Made by a program: the position numbers and the translations under genes. A stretch of DNA of 64,000 bases from Caulobacter sp048541825 (GTDB lineage: Bacteria > Pseudomonadota > Alphaproteobacteria > Caulobacterales > Caulobacteraceae): the NCBI RefSeq assembly GCF_048541825.1, contig NZ_CP183332.1:1426001-1490000 (forward strand). Direction: 5' to 3'. The notes under the pieces are model-generated. The model was not told where the DNA came from and ran no database searches. It saw nothing but the letters and a program-made list of their open reading frames with translations. Below, piece after piece: positions 62,026 through 64,000 of the stretch. Within the stretch, counting starts at the first letter, position 1, and the number at the start of each line of letters is the position of its first letter.

Positions 62026-63540
62026 CTACTCGTCCGACGGAATATTCCGCGCCTGGGCGAAATAGTGATCGCGGGCCAGATTGCCGAAGCGGGTGGTGTC
62101 ACTGTTGAAGGACAGGCGCACTGTGCCGATCGGGCCGTGACGCTGTTTGGCGATTATCACCTCGGCCAGACCCTGCAGGCGGTCCATGTCTTCCTGCCAG
62201 GTCAGGTGCTCGGGCGTGCCCTCGCGAGGCTCTGCGCGACCGACATAATAGGCCTCGCGATAGACGAACCAGACCATGTCGGCGTCCTGCTCGATCGAAC
62301 CGGATTCACGCAGGTCCGACAGTTGCGGCCGCTTGTCTTCGCGCTGTTCGACCTGACGCGACAGCTGCGACAGGGCGATGACCGGGCAGCCAAGTTCCTT
62401 GGCCAGGGTCTTGAGGCCCATGGTGATTTGGCTGACTTCCTGAACGCGGTTTGCGTTGGAGCCAAGGTCCGAGCCCGTAACCAGCTGCAGGTAGTCGACA
62501 ACCACCAGGTCCAGGCCCACCTGACGCTTCAGGCGTCGCGCCCGGGCCGTGAGCTTGGCGATCGAGATACCGCCTGTGGCGTCGATATAGAGGGGCGCTT
62601 CCTGCAGTTCCATGGCCGCATCGCGCACCCGGCCAAACTCTGAGGCGTCGATCTCGCCCTTGCGAAGGCGGTCGCCCGAGACGCCTGAGGCGTCGGCCAG
62701 CATACGCAGGGCCAACTGCTCGGCGCTCATTTCCAGCGAGTAGAAGGCCACCACACCGCCCTGAACGGTCTTCTTGGTGCCGTCCGGCTGGATCTCGTAG
62801 GCGTACTTGCGGGCAATATTGAAGGCGATGTTGGTGGCCAGCGCGGTCTTGCCCATCGACGGGCGACCCGCAAGGACGATCAGGTCGGAGGGGTGCAGCC
62901 CGCCGACCTTCTGGTCGAGGTCTGTCAGCTCGGTTGCGACGCCCGACATGCCGCCATCGCGGCTGTAGGCCTCGGCTGTCATCTCGACGGCGCCGCGCAG
63001 GGCGTCTCCGAAGGTGATGAAACCAGACGAGGCCGTGCCGCTTTCGGCCAAGGTGTAAAGTTGCTGCTCGGCCGACTCGATCTGGTCGCGGGCCGGACGG
63101 ATCTCGTCTCCGCCGCCATGGGCGGCCGTGGCGATGTCGCCGCCGATGCGGATCAGGTCGCGGCGCAGGGCCAGGTCGAACACGGCGCGGGCATAGTCGC
63201 CGACATTGGCCGCCGGCGGCGCGCGGTCGACGAGGTCGGCGAGGTAGCGCAGACCACCCAGTTCATCGAAGGCGGCATCCTTCTTGAACTCGTCGGCCAG
63301 CAGGATCGGCTCGGCCAGCTGGCCCTTGCGGATATGGGTCTCGATCGACTGGAACAGCCGCTGGTGAAAGGGCTCGTAGAAGTGACGGCCATTCAGGGCG
63401 TCGGTCAGCCGCTCATAGGCCGCGTTGTCGTACAGCAGCACGCCCAGCAGCGCCTGCTCGGCTTCCAGGTTGTGTGGCGCGACGGCGATGATGATGTCCG
63501 CATGGGGCGGACGAAGGTCGAGAGCGGGGACGAGAGACAT
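62026..63540 (-). CDS. dnaB: replicative DNA helicase
   Basis: Hexameric 5'-3' helicase of the replication fork. 504 residues: N-terminal primase-binding helical domain (HNLEAEQALLGVLLYDN) and RecA-like C-terminal domain with Walker A AGRPSMGKTALA, Walker B LDLVVVDYLQL and arginine-finger region. No intein is present. Full length. Confidence 0.97.
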   Translation of the reverse strand: MSLVPALDLRPPHADIIIAVAPHNLEAEQALLGVLLYDNAAYERLTDALNGRHFYEPFHQRLFQSIETHIRKGQLAEPILLADEFKKDAAFDELGGLRYLADLVDRAPPAANVGDYARAVFDLALRRDLIRIGGDIATAAHGGGDEIRPARDQIESAEQQLYTLAESGTASSGFITFGDALRGAVEMTAEAYSRDGGMSGVATELTDLDQKVGGLHPSDLIVLAGRPSMGKTALATNIAFNIARKYAYEIQPDGTKKTVQGGVVAFYSLEMSAEQLALRMLADASGVSGDRLRKGEIDASEFGRVRDAAMELQEAPLYIDATGGISIAKLTARARRLKRQVGLDLVVVDYLQLVTGSDLGSNANRVQEVSQITMGLKTLAKELGCPVIALSQLSRQVEQREDKRPQLSDLRESGSIEQDADMVWFVYREAYYVGRAEPREGTPEHLTWQEDMDRLQGLAEVIIAKQRHGPIGTVRLSFNSDTTRFGNLARDHYFAQARNIPSDE

Positions 63541-63660
63541 CGACGCAGGTTAACGCGGCGGTCTTTTTCGTGCGCGCGTCGTGTGGACGCAAGCGCAAGA
63601 TGAACGGGGATGTTTTGTGTATGTTCTGGGTCCGGCCAGAGCAAGAAACCCGCCCAGGAA

Positions 63661-63690
63661 AAAGGCGCGGAGATCGCTCTCCGCGCCTTT
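63661..63690 (-). terminator. terminator of the TonB receptor gene at the right edge
   Basis: A 12-bp stem AAAGGCGCGGAG/CTCCGCGCCTTT with a six-base loop. On the minus strand it is followed by TTTTT, so it ends the gene whose stop is at 63712. Confidence 0.85.
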
Positions 63691-63711
63691 CCAGCATGAC
63701 CCTGGGTCAGC

Positions 63712-64000
63712 TTACCAGTTGATGCTCAGGCGGGTGTAGAGGAACCGCCCGTTGAAGCCGAACGGCGAGAAGGATGTGAAAGCGGTGGCGTTGGTCGTGT
63801 TGACCGTCGCCGGCGTGCGGTTGGGGTATTCGTCGAACATGTTGTTGGCCCCGACCGCCAGAGTGACGTGCTCGGTGAAGCCATAACGCGCTTCAAGATC
63901 GACGACCGCCTTGTCGCCCGTCCTCACATCGAAGGCTCCCGTAGCGTCGTTGTTAGGCGACAGGACCGAGCCATAGAAGGTGGTCTTCAGGCTGGCGCCC
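63712..64000 (-). CDS. TonB-dependent receptor, C-terminal part only
   Basis: About 95 C-terminal residues are visible; the gene runs off the right edge. LEARYGFTEHVTLAVGANNMFDEYPN is the conserved late barrel region of this family (bases near 63830-63900), and the protein ends in FLYTRLSINW with an aromatic last residue for barrel assembly. The ligand cannot be told from this part. Confidence 0.9.
   Translation of the reverse strand, partial: GASLKTTFYGSVLSPNNDATGAFDVRTGDKAVVDLEARYGFTEHVTLAVGANNMFDEYPNRTPATVNTTNATAFTSFSPFGFNGRFLYTRLSINW

Noticed and set aside
61215..62102. 295-residue minus-strand frame over the MarC-like gene
   Set aside because: Arg/Pro/Gly-rich shadow; the MarC frame has clear membrane helices and motifs.
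62026..63540. Intein in dnaB
   Set aside because: DnaB often hosts inteins, but the protein is of normal length with uninterrupted Walker motifs.

Overview
The window is a contiguous piece of a GC-rich alphaproteobacterial chromosome, almost certainly from the genus Caulobacter or a very close relative. The main reasons are a complete holdfast synthesis locus (hfsD, hfsA, hfsB, hfsC and hfsE, hfsF, hfsG, hfsH homologues), a GatCAB amidotransferase, TonB-dependent receptors, and strong G/C preference at third codon positions throughout. No phage, insertion sequence, CRISPR array or rRNA was seen; there is one tRNA gene.

Layout. 1-9.2 kb, mainly minus strand: a partial lipoprotein, an unknown proline-rich membrane protein, topA, dprA, plsY, an inactive-looking dihydroorotase and pyrB. 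Two toxin-antitoxin loci sit between these housekeeping genes: an XRE antitoxin with a BrnT-like toxin broken by a nonsense codon, and an intact ParDE pair. 9.2-9.96 kb is gene-free and carries two palindromic repeat elements around a hairpin-rich stretch. 10-14.7 kb: ruvX, gatC-gatA, a Pro/Ala-rich membrane protein and gatB. 14.8-26.6 kb: an RcnB-like protein, a Sel1-like protein and the holdfast locus, with a fatty-acid-hydroxylase-type enzyme inside it. At 26.7 kb lies tRNA-Ser(GCT).

27.1-32.1 kb is the most unusual part. A CRP-like regulator is transcribed divergently from an operon encoding a TIR-membrane-TPR protein, an unknown 134-residue protein, and a TPR/SLOG-like protein fused to a class III nucleotide cyclase. 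A cyclase, a cyclic-nucleotide-binding regulator and a TIR effector together suggest a cyclic-nucleotide signalling or defence module.

33-38.1 kb: a DUF6702 protein, an M1 aminopeptidase and a TonB-dependent receptor that carries a premature stop. 39.3-43.5 kb: a six-gene set matching the E. coli yjfIJKLMC families (DUF2170, PspA, DUF2491, DUF350, DUF1190, glutathionylspermidine synthase) but split into two divergent arms. 43.6-45.8 kb: small enzymes. 45.8-48.8 kb: two related cassettes of membrane protein, ECF sigma factor and small membrane partner. 48.9-54.8 kb: panB, a TPR membrane protein, bamB, der and an unknown membrane protein. 54.8-63.5 kb, minus strand: dnaB, marC-like, alr, radA, cvpA, purF, a BASS-type transporter and an SDR enzyme, the last five packed as one operon. 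The window ends inside another TonB-dependent receptor.

No searches could be run. Family names rest on motifs and recalled family features. Start codons were chosen by ribosome binding sites, overlaps with neighbours and where the conserved domain begins.
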